Shown in pieces: positions 1 through 13,500 of a stretch of DNA of 64,000 nucleotides. The DNA comes from Euwallacea fornicatus (Eukaryota; Arthropoda; Insecta; Coleoptera; Curculionidae), in NCBI RefSeq assembly GCF_040115645.1, contig NC_089574.1, positions 1,240,001 through 1,304,000 of the forward strand, written 5' to 3'. Position 1 is the stretch's first letter. The number at the start of each line of letters is the position of its first letter. Position numbers and translations under genes: made by a program. Under the pieces are notes generated by a model that had not been told where the DNA came from, ran no database searches, and saw only the letters and a list, made by a program, of their open reading frames with translations.

Positions 1-3000
1 TGGAGATGTTCGTTTCGATTGTTTTTCCTACCTCTCTGCAAGGTTCTGCAGTAATTCTTGAAACTTCCTTTAGGCTTCGGAAAACAAAAGTCTACGTTTT
101 CCACCAATTTCCGTGGCTTTGTTCACTTGTGAAACTCCAAGGATTTGTTAAGAAAACACAAATGAAAGCATTACTTAATAAATACACCAACAAAATTGCA
201 GCTGGAGGAGGGGGGGGGGGGGCACAACGTACGTAATGAAAAAAAGTAATAATCCTTTCGCGCCCTATGCTCATTTGTCTCAATGTTCCTGGGACTCTGT
301 AGGAGAATGGGTGCGTTCAGAGAAAAGAAGCGCTAAAGTGTTTGAATGCGCCTAACGGTTTTGCAAGCATAAAAAGGGATAAATCCAAATGGGAGTTAGA
401 CGAGTATCCATCGTTTGTCCTTTGTGACTTAAAATAATTGCGGTAGGTACGGCTCACAAATAAAACGGCGGAGCATTTTTTATTTCCCTTAAATTAATTT
501 CGAATTTAGCTAAAATTGATGTCGTGCCCATGATTCGCGTTAATTAACGTCGTATCGCAATAATAATACACCTATAAAGTACTAAAGAAAACTCGCTCAG
601 GCGGAAAACGCGCCCCATTCATCGTTCGTCGCGAAATAAGAGTTCCAGGGAGAAAACTTAAATTTATAATTAAGTTCGCGGAGGTTTCAAAAATAATCAA
701 AGTTAAGCGGGAAGAAATGAAGCGCGTATCGCAAATGAACTGAAATATGTAAATCTTGGAATAACTCGTTAATATTCTTTTGTATTTTACTATTGAGAGT
801 GTACCGTCTATTGTAAATAGAGGTATAAGTTGCGTGCCGCGAAGTGGGGTTTACATATACCTAGTCTTTTGTCGAAAGAGTGGTTATACAAAATTTACTT
901 TTAATTACTACGAGACTAAAACCGTTTCTGAAAACCGAAAAAATAATCCTCTAAAACCCACAAAATACATTTCATAATTTAAAATGGCGCCCTCGCTCTA
1001 ATTCAATTAAGTTTGACCGGTCCCCGTTGGCCGCTGTTTCAGGAGGCAGTCAGATTATTCTATTACCGAGTATCAACATCGGTTCAGGCTAATTTTGTTT
1101 AGTCTCAAAACATTTCATTGTTTCGAGTGGATCAAAAATTCAACGCGATGTTAATTATTACGGCCCGAAAGGGGAAGTCCGACGCCGAATCGGAATAATC
1201 CGCCTTGGGCGAGGCAAAGCAAGAATCCGACTCGGCTGCCCCAGCTAGAAAAACTTTTGACGAATCGAAATTCATCGTTCGAATCCGTCCATCGATTTAC
1301 CAACGAACTTTTAAGTTTCGAGCCATCAATAATTTGGAACTGATCTGCTTGAAAAGGGACAGAAATCAAGTCTCGATCTTGACCACCTCTCGCCAAACCA
1401 TTAAAAATATTATTCCGGTCACGTGGTCCATCGACACGGAAATCGGCTTAAAAGCGGTACCTCTGAACTTGGAACAAACTGTGGAACAGTTTTCTTAAGA
1501 TCTGACGTTTGTTCCCACTGTCGGCGAATTTGCTATTGCCCCCACCCCTTCACTTTCCATAGCAGCAGTTGTCCTCGCAACGGTGGGAGTGAAATTTCTG
1601 GCATGAGCTACTAGAGATTATATACAGAGAGGCCAAGAAACCATCGGAAGATAAGATACAAGGAAAATCGATGAAATTTCCCCATCGCCGCGACAACAAA
1701 GGCCGAGAAGCTTTGTCAGGAGGAATCCCGTTCCTCTGCATGCGAGTTATCATCCTGGTGAAGTTGTCTGGCCTCAATCAATCGGCCGAAAATGTTAACC
1801 GAAAGGACATCGAATCGGAACGGAATAAATGTTTATCATTACGTCCCCGTATTGGATTTTCCTTTATAGTTATTAAAGGAAGTGAAAGCCGAGACTGACA
1901 TTTAGGAAAATAAATCTTAAAAGGGTTACCATAGTTCTAAATGGATTATTGGCTTCAGACGGCAAATATTTACTGATTATCAATGCAACAGAACTTCTAT
2001 TAAGGCGGTCTGGCTATTTACATAATTACATTTCCGAAAAAATCCGATTGATGACAGCGGATGCACAATGTCTCTAAGACAGGGACAACTCGACAGCGAA
2101 ATCGAACATCGACCAAGTATTCAGCTTGAGCGCAATTTACGTCCGGCCCATTTTATTTGCCATTGTCGCCCATGGGTGTCCCCTCCGGAGGACGGAGAAT
2201 TCGCTCGATGGCCCCCCCTGTAAGCCCGATCTCAAGCCACTCGACTATCAGAAATATTCTCCGGACAACAATGAAATCTTTACGGAGAGATATAAGAGAA
2301 TTTGAGTGAAGGAAAACGAAAACTGCTTGTGCCTCACAAAGGTGTAGAGCTCAAGCTTTCCGGGATCGATCGAGCCCTTTTCCGATGACAACGCGTTCAG
2401 TTCCGCATACGTACACATGCACCCAAATCTTTCCCGTTTGACATTTATTGAAACAGACGGCACAATGTTGTACGCAGGTATATTTCCGGAAGAGCGGATT
2501 GATGATGGCGTTTCTCGATGTCGGCGAACGACACAGGATCCGCCCTCTGCCCGGTTAAATTGGAATTATTTCCGGTAGGATGAACGAATCGCGCGCCTGG
2601 TAGCTTCACATCAAAGACAAAAGTCGTTGCGCTCATAAAATTCACTTAAAACTGCTTTGTCGCTGCGAAAATGAGCGATCTAATTGGTATTATTCGAGAG
2701 GATAAAGCGAAAAGCTGACGATAATGAGCGACAACAAACGGCCGATATCATTTAAAACGCGCCAGGCTTTGTTTCGGATAAATTCGTACTTTGAATGATT
2801 ACAAAAGCTTCCCTGGTGGAAGGGTAATTATTACTGGTGCTGTTTTGGTTGCTTTGTGTCGCCGATTTTACACGTGATGTTTCTAGTTTGATATTTAAAT
2901 TCAGGTAAACGAACTAAAGAGTTAATAGCACTTTTCAAAGTCGAACGTTTAAGAAAATCCAAGTAATTTCCCTAGATCGAACTTTCGCCATGAAAATTTC

Positions 3001-3117
3001 GGAGCTGAGAGCGGAAACTCCGAACTGTCCAATGAAGCAGCGCGTTGGCCCCCTGTGACAGCTTAAAACTTGTCAAATTCGAATGCCGCTTCGGTGTTAA
3101 TTTTTATGTTAGACCTA
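1..3117. other. non-coding stretch, no supported gene
   Basis: Only short, overlapping open frames occur here and none resembles a known family. If the missing last goosecoid exon lies to the left, this is intron 2 of that gene. The stretch holds a run of 13 G at 210-222. It also holds a repeat end at about 254-302 that matches one at about 7376-7424. No homeodomain helix-3 codons were found on the minus strand. Confidence 0.5.
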
Positions 3118-4737
3118 CAGCAGGTCAAAAGAGTATTCACACACCCAGGCGAATGACGTTTATTTACATTTTTTTCTTAAATTAAAAACAATTAAGATAA
3201 AAAAAAACAATTAATCCACACAAATAAGGCACTATTACGCTGATTTCTAAAAAAATGATCGAAAAACTGCTTCTTTGTGCAAGAAAATCAAAGGAAAATG
3301 TCTTCAGGTATGCCCGAAAAAGTGTTCATACACTACCGAAAATGAACATTTGTAACTTTAAATACCGATACAATGAAATCATTAATATTTCGTGGGATAA
3401 CCCTGAACATCAATCACAGCTTGCAAACGACGATTCACTGATTCCACCAAATTACAAGTAATACTTTCAGGTGTTTTGGACCATTCGTTTAAAATGATAT
3501 TTTTTAGTTGTTCTTTACTTGAAATTTCCATTTTCCTAATCTGCCTTTCCAAATGTTCCCATAAATGCTCAATAGGATCGAGATCGGGAGATTGGGGAGG
3601 TGTTTTTAATAAATGAGGAGTGTTATATAGCAACCATTCCTGAACTAATTTCGATGAATGCTTCGGATCATTGTCTTGCTGGAAGTAGAATCCTTCAGCT
3701 AGTCCAAGCTTTTCAGCACTGTTTTTTAAATTGGCCTTCAAGATATCTTTATACATGAATCTATCCATGTTTTCTTCAATAAAAGCCAAATTACCCACAC
3801 CATTTGCTGCCATACATCCCCAGATCATTATGTTTCCACCGCCATGTTTAACTGTCGCTTTCAAATTGCACTTCTTCAATCTTTCACCGGGTTTTCTCCA
3901 TACCATCTTGGCACCATCTGATCCGAATATGTTGAATTTACTCTCATCAGAGAATATCCAAAACTCCATTGGCTTATTAATATGTTCTAAAGCGAACGCA
4001 ACTCTTTTCTTTCTATTCACTTTATTCATCCACAGCTTTTTGGCTGCTCTTCTCCCATGGAATCCCATTCTCCTTATGTGATACCTAATAGTTTCAGGAC
4101 GGATTTGTTGTCCAGTGGTCTCTTCTAGTTGTGAAGCGAGGTATGGTGCGCTTACACTGGGATTCTTTTTAATTTGATGGAGAATGTAGTTCTCATTTCG
4201 TTGAGTTATTTTTTTTGGCCTTCCACAACGTCTTAAATTTGCCACCGACCCAGTTGATCTATATTTTTGTATTATGTACTGAATAGTAGGATAGCTTATT
4301 CCAACGGATTTTCCTATTTTTCTATAAGATTTTCCTCCCTGATGATATTGGATTATTAACTTTTTGATATCTTCACTAATTTCTTTTCCTCTTCGGCCCA
4401 TAGTTATTATTTTTAAATCCGCTTTGCACTAACTTGGTTTAAAATGAACTAGTAAATACTTATCGCAAATAAATGGAATTTGTATACAAGAAACTTAATA
4501 AAACAAGGACCAGAATGTTTGTGTATGAATACTTTTTTGGGCATACCTGAAGACATTTTCCTTTGACTTTCTTGTACAAAGAAACAGTTTTTTGATCATT
4601 TTTTTTTTAGAAATCAGCGTCATAGTGCCTTATTTGTGCGGATTAATTATTTTTTTATCTCAATTGTTTTTAAGTTAAGAAAAAAATGTAAATAAACGTC
4701 ATTCGCCTGGGTGTATGAATACTCTTTTGACCTGTTG
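3118..4737 (-). mobile_element. Tc1-like DNA transposon, about 1.62 kb, long IR/DR termini
   Basis: The element is flanked on both sides by TA (3116-3117 and 4738-4739), the duplicated target dinucleotide of the Tc1/mariner superfamily. It has inverted termini of about 216 bp. Each terminus carries an outer motif (CAGGTCAAAAGAGTATTC, from 3121 and its mirror near 4734) and a related inner motif starting CAGGTATGCCC (3305-3333 and mirror 4521-4549). This is the paired direct-repeat layout (IR/DR) known from Sleeping Beauty-type elements. The two termini differ at roughly a dozen positions plus small A-run indels. The element lies in the same orientation as goosecoid. That arm divergence suggests the copy is not brand new, although its transposase frame is open. 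Confidence 0.95.
3382..4401 (-). CDS. Tc1-like transposase, DD34E, uninterrupted 339 aa
   Basis: This is a DDE transposase that would cut and paste the surrounding element at TA sites. Residues 1-120 form a paired-like DNA-binding region with two helix-turn-helix stretches separated by the linker GRPKK (60-64). The catalytic triad is D152 (context FSDESKF), D243 (context QQDNDPKH) and E278 (context DPIEHLW). There are 34 residues between the second D and the E, which is the DD34E signature of Tc1. The glycine box HGGGNIMIWG is at 186-195. The length of 339 aa is normal for the family. The ATG at 4401 starts MGRRGKE, and the frame runs to a stop at 3382 without a shift. Activity is not shown; only an open frame with all catalytic residues can be seen. 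Confidence 0.95.
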   Translation of the reverse strand: MGRRGKEISEDIKKLIIQYHQGGKSYRKIGKSVGISYPTIQYIIQKYRSTGSVANLRRCGRPKKITQRNENYILHQIKKNPSVSAPYLASQLEETTGQQIRPETIRYHIRRMGFHGRRAAKKLWMNKVNRKKRVAFALEHINKPMEFWIFSDESKFNIFGSDGAKMVWRKPGERLKKCNLKATVKHGGGNIMIWGCMAANGVGNLAFIEENMDRFMYKDILKANLKNSAEKLGLAEGFYFQQDNDPKHSSKLVQEWLLYNTPHLLKTPPQSPDLDPIEHLWEHLERQIRKMEISSKEQLKNIILNEWSKTPESITCNLVESVNRRLQAVIDVQGYPTKY

Positions 4738-4739
4738 TA

Positions 4740-6164
4740 GTTGCAGACTTACTCGAACTTCCATTATATTGCTCCAAATGGAACTCTTTTCATGAAAAAT
4801 TCGCGTTTCTTAGACAAAAACGCGAAGCTCCTTAATGAAGCGCGTGCAAGTGGGCCCAGTTGTCACGAGGCTTCAATGTTTTAATTTATTTAAAAACGTT
4901 GTCGCTCAACATCAATCTTGATTAGAGTTGCACATTTGCACCAAATTCTCCTAGAGGTAAGTGGGGAACCTCAAGCTTAAATGATTGCAACGTGTTAAGT
5001 GTATTGGTACTTAGTTCCATTCTACCGAAATAAGTCTAAGGTCTCCTCGGCGGTTTCCTCATTACAAAGTTACATATTCAATCCTAGCTTTGCTAGAGTT
5101 GTATTGCATTATGAATAATTCGTTGAGAAAACTAATCCCTTTTTAGCGTGTACACAGTCAGATGTCTCAAGTGGTTATGAATTCAATCAAAATTTCAGCT
5201 ATAATTCTTTAAAATTCTAGAAGCTATAGAGTCAACAAATAAACGGCAGTTTTGAATCTATGTTTACATCAAGGTTTTCGCCGTATCGCTGTGAGGACAC
5301 GCCCTATGCGTTTATCAATGCAATTCTGCAACCATCCTGTACAATTTTCCAATTCTTATGAAAACTGGCAGATATTTAGCCCTTAAAAAGTTCTAAAATT
5401 TCGAGTGAAGCCTAAGACGCTTCAGTAAGTAAGGAGGTTTGATAACTAGGATTTTTCAAAAAGTCAGTATCGCCATGGGTTTGCACATTATGAAGTTTCA
5501 CCCTCGATCTCCTACAGGAAACTTTATTGTAAGTATTAGAAAAACTTGTCGGAAATCACCGCGAATAGGTAAAGTTTGAGAGAGTTTCTGATAAGTTTTT
5601 AGACGGGGATTTATATTTTCTCTACAGAAATTACATAATTTACATACTCTCAAACCAAGCGGAAATTTTGTAGCCTTATCAGAAATAAATCGACAAGAAG
5701 ATATCAGATACCTTACAAGTGAATCGTGTTATTTACATAAGGGGCGAACTAATAAAATCTCGGGCACCCCATTTACGCGGCTTTGTGCCCTGGGAAGCCC
5801 CAACCGCATACGCAAATTAGGATACCGAATAAGTAAACAGCCATTCTTCTTTTTAATATGAAAATCGATCTCCGAATCCCTATTATTTTTCCAATCGAAT
5901 TTAAATGCATTAGTCCTGGAGAAATCTTAAGCGTACACAAGGAAATAAAGGAAAGCAATTTATCCCCCGGAGATAAGTAATAGCTGAGTTATACAGTATT
6001 AGAATGTTAGATATACACAGTTGCTATGCAACAATTTGAGAACAGTTTGATTCGATAGGATTGTTCCTACCGACAGCATTAGACTAATTAAATATAAAAT
6101 AATTAAGTAATTGAACTCATTTGGGCCGTGTGGGGTGAGATACATACGCTGCACTTATGTACAA
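4740..6164. other. non-coding stretch, nothing recognised
   Basis: This AT-rich DNA has no long open frame and no recognisable exon, RNA gene or repeat structure. It lies between the Tc1 element and a fold-back repeat. Confidence 0.5.
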
Positions 6165-7020
6165 TATAAGAACCAAAAATCTCGCATAAATTCGTTAAAA
6201 ATTGAAAGAAAATTTTTCATGAAAATTTTGAAATCCGTCAAATATTGCTTTTAGTTGTGCATTTTTTGACGTAACATACATGTATACAGGGTTACCCATT
6301 TAGTAGATAAGTATATTTTTTTGTTTCGTGTTTGAGGAACACCATGTATATTATGACGTTTTTGAGTTCTTTGTGAAATTCCGAAAATACTTTGTGTAAC
6401 GTACCTGTGTCCAAATTCAACGGTTGTTGAAATATTTGCGGACTGTGGCAATTCGAGTGGCCTGCTAGATAACCAGACCTAGCCTCTATTACTTTTTTAA
6501 AATTATGTGAATCGCAGGACGAATTTAAACAAACTCAACAATATGGAAGATTTAAAAAATGAAATTACTCAAGAAGCCACCAAATGCTCATTTAGATGAT
6601 AGGAAAAGTTCTTGAGCGATTTGCATTGCATCTTGCCCACTGTCAGGAAGTAAAGGCGGTAACATTTAATACTTTAGATTATAGTAGCTCATAATATTAC
6701 TTTTAAGTATGTTACTATGTTTAACTATTTCTATGTTTGTTTTTTTTCGAAATCTGTTAAACGTAGGTACGGGAATGTTATATGAAACTTGTTCAGAGTC
6801 TCTCAAAAACTCTAAAATATCATAATATACATGGGGCTCTCTAAGAAAAAAAAAATTAAAAAATGCCTTTATTTGCTACATGGGTAACCCTGTATGCATG
6901 TCTGTCGCCTCAAAAAATATACAACTGAAAACAATAGTTGACGTGTTTCAGCAGTTTCATGAAAAATATATAATGCAGTTTTTAACGAATTTATGCGCGA
7001 CTTTTGGTCTTCTACGTATA
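6165..7020. mobile_element. fold-back (long inverted repeat) element
   Basis: The left arm (about 6165-6375) and the right arm (about 6805-7020, reversed) match along roughly 210 bp. Shared blocks include GCATAAATTCGTTAAAAA, ACAGGGTTACCCAT and CATGTATATTATGA. The ACAGGG core resembles the termini of other elements in this window. The centre (6380-6800) has no open transposase. It is probably a non-autonomous member of a mariner-superfamily lineage; that assignment is inference. Confidence 0.75.
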
Positions 7021-7030
7021 AGAGCGAGTT

Positions 7031-7426
7031 TTATACGGAGTGTTCTGTAGCAACAAGAATGAGAATAAATTGCACTGCTTAGAGTTACAGACTTGAAATT
7101 GCTTCCGAGCGGGTTTTTGGAAGAAGTATTTCAACTTACTTGATAGGTGGCGCCACAAGCGCCTTATCGACGTACAAAATAACGACCTAATTTGTCTTTA
7201 CCCAACTGATATGGAAATCATCAATGTTGATATGAAAAAGTTAGGTCGATTTTTCGTACCGTGGTAAGACACAGATGATGTCACTCATCAATTAGCTCAG
7301 AAGAAAGATTCCTAGAATGGAAATGAGCAATATTTTTATAAGGCATATTTAGCTGAATTACTCCATTCTATAATCCATTAGCGCGCTTTGCTCATTTGTA
7401 TCTATGTTCCTTGGACACGCTGTATA
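7031..7426. repeat. short repeat element with nested hairpin
   Basis: A weak terminal match pairs TATACGGAGTGT near 7032 with the reverse of ACACGCTGTATA near 7415. About 48 bp at the right end (7376-7424) resemble 254-302, both containing a GCTCATTTGT block followed by ATGTTCC. Inside, arms around 7163-7192 and 7240-7268 pair through CGACCTAA / TTAGGTCG and form a hairpin. It is likely a MITE, family unknown. Confidence 0.45.
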
Positions 7427-7500
7427 ATAATGGTTCGCACTACATACTGTGAGCTTTATCGCCAGCGCTATCGCACCCGGAGCGTCTTTTCGAAAATTAC

Positions 7501-10500
7501 CTCAACGCGTTCCTCTTTCAGGTCGACTTTAAGGGCGAGCTGTTCGCGAAGTACCACGTCGGGGTAGTGGGTCTGTTCGAAAGTGGCCTCCAGCTGTTCC
7601 AGTTGCTCCTCACTGAAAATGGTCCGATGGCGGCGTTTCCGCTTGGGCGGCTGATGATGATGGTGGCCCGCTGAACTTGCTAAAGAGGCGGCTTGGGAGG
7701 CGGCTGCCAACGCGTGTACGTAACCTGGGTACAGACCTGGGTAGGCCATAGCTGGAACAATAGCGACGTCTTTATTAATATTAGGTTCGGTTGCAGTTTG
7801 GTTTGCGTTCTATGAGCGTGTGCGAGGTCGCAAGAAATGCAGCAATCACGGCTGATTAGCTGGGAGCAGAACATCGAACACTAAAAAAATTTATGAAGCC
7901 TGACTGTAAATATCTAGAAGAGATTTCCCTTTCATAATTCTTTTCTATTTTTTCCGGCCCAAGGGGAAGGCACAATAGCCCAACCTCGTGACTACCCACG
8001 TTCCGAGCTCCACGCTTTAAAAACCAATAAACCGAAAACAACAACGAAGAAACTTCGGTTTGCAAACAAAACGAGCAACATAAAAGTAAAGCTTTTAAAC
8101 AGAATTCCCGCAAGATTAAAATCGCCTTACTCAAAAAAATCCCACAATTTTTAACTCGCTTATTAGGCTGTTTTCTCGACTTAGAACGGGTCAGTCATGC
8201 ATGCGAAAGTTCGGGTTTTCCAACCCTCGGGCATTATAATCTCAAACTAAAAAGCGCAATATTTTTTTTGGGAATCCTCCAGGGAGTCGGCGGTATTGAT
8301 TTTGAACCGAAGACGTGGAAGTCGAGGAATCACAGTTGAATGCTGATTAATGTATGGATGATTTTATATGCATTAGAGGGCTAGCCTAGGAAGAGAAGTC
8401 AAGGGGTTGACATCAATTAAAAATAATATGGAGCACCAATGCCAACGTATATGGTCCAACGTCAAGTTCTTTCACACTGTAGGTACCATGTACGGGGACT
8501 CTCCTGGGGTGAAGTGTTCGGATTAGAATCTCACACAGTATTTTTCTTTGATCGCAGCGACATTAAGATTTTGGTGCCTATAAATTGATGAAGTCGTCAA
8601 ACATGATTAAAAATTTAAGCCGCTAAGCACCTATCGAGGGTCCTATCAAGTCGTTGTAGGTAGACTGAGGAGATCCCGGTAATCGATATTGTAACTGGTG
8701 AATTACAAGACGTGTCCACAAACAAGTTCCGATTTGTCAAATACGAGGAACTTTCCATTGCAATTCTTGAATTGAAATTAGCTTCAATGTATCTTAAACT
8801 ACTTTTCAACATAATCGCCACTTAGATGCAGGCATTTATCATAGCGTGTAACCAGCCCTTGTGTACCGCTGTCCAGAAAATCGGCGTCCAAGGTATTCAT
8901 CCAGTCCGTAGCCACTAGTTTTACTTCATCATCAATATTGTATCGATCGCCTGCTAAAAGTCGTTTTACACGGAGAAAAAGATCATAGTCGCTGGACTCG
9001 GGATCAGAGCTGTAGGGTGGCCTGGACGATCAAAAATTTCCCATTCAAATTTCTTCAAAGGTGCCATGCAACAAACCAATTCCCGGGGTACGACGATCTG
9101 GCTGCTTAATTTGTATGGCCCTTCATAGACTTTGTAGCGTAGCACAATGAGCAGGTTTATTGTGTTTCCTTGTTCCATGAAATCTACGAGCAAAATGCCG
9201 TGCCTATTCCAAAACACTGTACGCGTGGTGTTCCGATTGGACATCGCCTCTTTGAATTCCTTTGGTTTTGGAGATGCACCATGTCGCCACCGGTTCGATT
9301 GTTGGTTGCTCTCCGGTGCGACATAAGCAATCCACGTTTCGTCACCAGTTACAGTATAGTTCAACGATTCGTCACCGACATCATTGTAGTGCTCCAAAAA
9401 TGTCATTCCTGTTGCATCGCCGTAACTTGTGTTTGGAAACGAGCATTTTCGGCACCCATATTACGCAAAGATAATACAATTTTTCTCTCACAATTTCGTG
9501 CAAGAGAGACTTTGAAATTTATGGGAAATGAGTGGCCATTTCTGAGACTGCAAATCTTCTGTTCTCCCGAGTTCTTTTAGTCCCTTGTTGAACCAAATTC
9601 TCAGTGATAAAAAGCGAACTTTAACGGATAATGAACCACGATGGTGAGTTGGGTATCAAAAATGTTAGATATTTTTCCCTGACTCAGTCGTGGAGCGATA
9701 TCCACCGTGGATGAGTCACGTATAGGCGATTCCGAAATTGAAAAAATTTTGGAGTATTATAAAAATGAACCTTCGTTATGGGACTCTACACAGGAGGAAT
9801 ATAAAAAAAGGAAAGCTCATATTGCAACAGCCAGTAGAATCGCGAAAGCATTAAATTTACCAAATTTCACAATCGCTAATGTAAATAATAAATTAAAAAA
9901 ATTTCGAAACTCGTACGCTTCAAACAAGTCGAGATGCAAAAAGCGATGCTTCTACTGAAGATATGCAGAGTGTTTCTTAATGGATGGTAAAAAGCAAAAT
10001 AGATGAATCAGGAGTTGGTTTTAAGATAAAAACTTCATACAAAGTCATGTCTTAAATTGCTTTCATTTTTATTTGCAGTGTTAGTTTCATTTTTTTTTCA
10101 ATTTTCATTAATTTCTCTTTTGTTTATAAAGGTAATTAACTCAAAATTTATAGTAACAATCATTTTAGCATTACGAACACATCGAAATAACAATTATTTA
10201 AAATATTCTGCAGGATGCAACTTTTTTCGTAGTCACTCTCAATATTTTGCATTAGAACTTTTTTATACCATTTTGTAGATTTTATTCATTAGCTTCATTT
10301 AATTTCTTACGTTTTTCATTAACTTTTTCGCCTCTTTAGTTTTTTTTTTGTTAGGAACAATAGTTTAAGAGATATTTGCAAAAACTGAAACTATTAATTT
10401 AGATTAAAATCAAAGCAATTGCTGACATTGTCCTCCTCCTTTCAAGATACAAGGTTCTACTCTTCTTCTCATGGACTGCCGGACACTATAAAAAAATCGC

Positions 10501-13500
10501 ACTTGTACTTTTATTAGTTTGATAAGCATTAATAATTTTTCAGCAATTTACCATCTTGCCGTTTTATCATATCCTTAGATCAACTGAAGCAAACATAGTC
10601 AGATATTTTTTGCAAATGTTTCTCAGACATTGTTCTTAATAAAAAAAAAATTAGAGAGGCAACAAAGTTAATAAAAAACATCAGAGATTAAATTAAGTTA
10701 ATGAATAAAATCCAAAAACGTCATAAAAAAAAGTTATGATGTAAAATACTGAAAGACCCATCGGTTCCCAGTAAAAAAATGAAAATAATCACCCAGATCT
10801 TAGAAACAGCTGTGTTTAAAGATAAGGCAATATTAACAAAAGCTGCAAATTTTTTGGCTCAGAATATGATGCTTTCGAGAAAATTAAGGCAGTTGATTAA
10901 AATAAGCTTAAAAAAAAAGACTTAAAATAAGCAAGTTATTGGGGTTTGACGTCATGAAACTTCGGAGGCCTATTACGGAGGTAATAGAAATGATTTTTCT
11001 CATTAATATACGTCAAAACGTAGCATATTAGGGCCTCTTAGAGCCCCATAAGACTGATCCCGACATTCACCACAGTTAGGCTATAGCACCGATTTCCGTG
11101 AAACCTTGCAGCTATAAAAAATTTCAAATTTTCCTCAATAACTCGGAAACGGTAAAATTTCGAAATAAGACCCTTTACATAAACCAGCATTAAAATTTGA
11201 CGGAAAATCCGAAAATAGTCAAAAAATTGCGGGGTTTCGTTTAAGAAAATATAACTTGGTATTATCATACTCTTATGACGCATCATGTACATTTGAAACT
11301 ACTTTTAAGATACGCACCTCTTCTTGACCAAAAACTTTGATAGGAAACATTTCCTTGTAAAACTCATATTTACCGAGATACAGCGCTCTAACGTACTAGT
11401 GGACAACTCTATATAGTGCGAGGACTGTCTTTCAACTTTTGCACACATATAGCTAGTAGAGCTAGAATAAAACAATAGATTTTTGAAGGCGTCAATTGTT
11501 TCTTCTGGCTAATGACCACACAATCCGTTTTTGAGATTCGGGAAAGCAAAAAAATCTTTAGGACTTAGGTCGGTACGAAGGAAGGTCTAACGATTCAACG
11601 GTTTGTAGCTGTAAAGATTCTATTGTCTTTGCGATCTGTATGCAAATTTGCCTTGTCCTGGTGGAGGATGGTTCGTCGTTTAGGATTGATTTTTCTAAAC
11701 TCAGCAATGACTTCCGACAAATAGATGGTTGTGTACTAATCGTTAGTAACAGTTCTTTGGTGTCGTAGAAGATTGTTGCTACATGGCCTCTTTTCGAAAC
11801 AAACGTCTTGACCATTTTTTTGGACACACTTCGAGAACGGATGTCTTTTGTTGGTTTTTCTTTACTCTGAAATACCCAAACAGACGACCGGCGTTTATTT
11901 TCTGGCTCACATGAGTGAATCCGTTATGCTTCACCGCTGCCTTTTGACTTTTTGATTTCTTCCATTGAAAAGGTCTAAAGTTATTCGACACCACTTGACT
12001 TTGGCTTCTTCCCGTTCTTCGGCTAACAGATGCGGCGTTCATTAGGACTCAAATTTTTTTACAGCCGATTCTTCGTGCAAAATTTCTTGAACTGACGACT
12101 TCGAAATCCCCAATAATGCCTCAATCTCGCGATATGTCGCATTTAAGTTAACTAAAGATTTGAGTAGCGCCGTCATTTATTTTTCTGTATGCAAAACATA
12201 AAACGAAGCTTTCGTATTCGTACATGAAATAAAAATGTCGCTTTTCCTACGTTACGGCTGTTTCCATCAGGTGTAAATTCACGCCAGCTTAAATATTTTT
12301 AAAACCCGAACTAACACCTCTTCAACTTCCCTGCAGAACCGTTAATATGGTAAAACTTTCTGAGGTGTTAGTTTTAATGTTAGAGGCCTCTGGTTTCATA
12401 TTTACGTACGATTTACCGAATGGATGTCACAATATCGAAACATTATTTGTTTATTTGCAATTTGCAGAAATTTACCATTTCCAAAAATATTGTTCATAAA
12501 CCATATTTGCGGCGCAGCGTTGCACAATATGTAAAACTGATACATAATAGTTTAATGGGCCCTGTGTTTGTTTTTAATTAAAAGAAAGCAAGGATTCGCT
12601 CAAATTCAGTTTAATTATGGCCGACAATGGCACGAAAACAACCCCGATACATTATGCATATGTGACTAATTCAATGTTTGGTTTATTTGCGAACGTTTCC
12701 AAAAATATTTTCTCAGAAAACTGAAAAAAAATGCTTTTATATCCATTTATGCCAATTAAATATTTCCACAATGACGCAACTGGCATTAATTAAAAATATC
12801 GTAAATCCTTAATTCTGCATGTATTGGACATTCTGGGCAATTTTAACCGAATAATATTGAAAGCAATTCGTCAAAAATTGTCGAAATATTTTATTTTCAT
12901 CTAACATTTTTGCTGTCTGTCCCCTTGACACGCCCGTTCATTGTGAGCAACCTCATAAGTCCCAATACAACTTAAAAATTCAATTAAACCTCAACAAGAA
13001 GGCAAACCAGGGCGAGAAGTGTTCGTAACTGACCTGAAATCCGATTAGCCACAGGCGAAACAATAAAATTAGCATGATCATGCCTTGGGATGGCAATGAA
13101 GTAATGACGCACTTCCCCCAAATCTTTCATCTAAGTTACTGGCGCAAAATTGAGTAACTAGAGAAAAAGAATTTCAAAATAACAGAAGAATTGCCGATTG
13201 AAGATAATGAAAAAGTTAATGAATAAGGCGGAAGAAAATGCCTTCACCACGTATAAGTTTCAGGGATGGGCGGGTTGTAGCACTCCCGTCGCATTCACAC
13301 AACGCATGAATCTGTTGGAATGTGACTCCTCCAAGCCAGCGTTGGGTAGCCGGATTGGTTGTCCTCCCTGGTGAAACACTCATAAAAACTGGATTATGAA
13401 GAGGGGAGGGGGCTTCGACAAAATCCAAGAAATAAATATATTTTCATATTAAAGTGATTTACACTATGTGCCCCTAATGACCGAAATTTTACCATGCTGC

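Noticed and set aside
1205..1498. 97-codon plus-strand frame as a gene
   Set aside because: No known domain, and it overlaps an equally long frame on the other strand. Splice and promoter support are absent.
3731..4081. 116-codon plus-strand frame opposite the transposase
   Set aside because: It is a shadow of the Tc1 transposase on the other strand.
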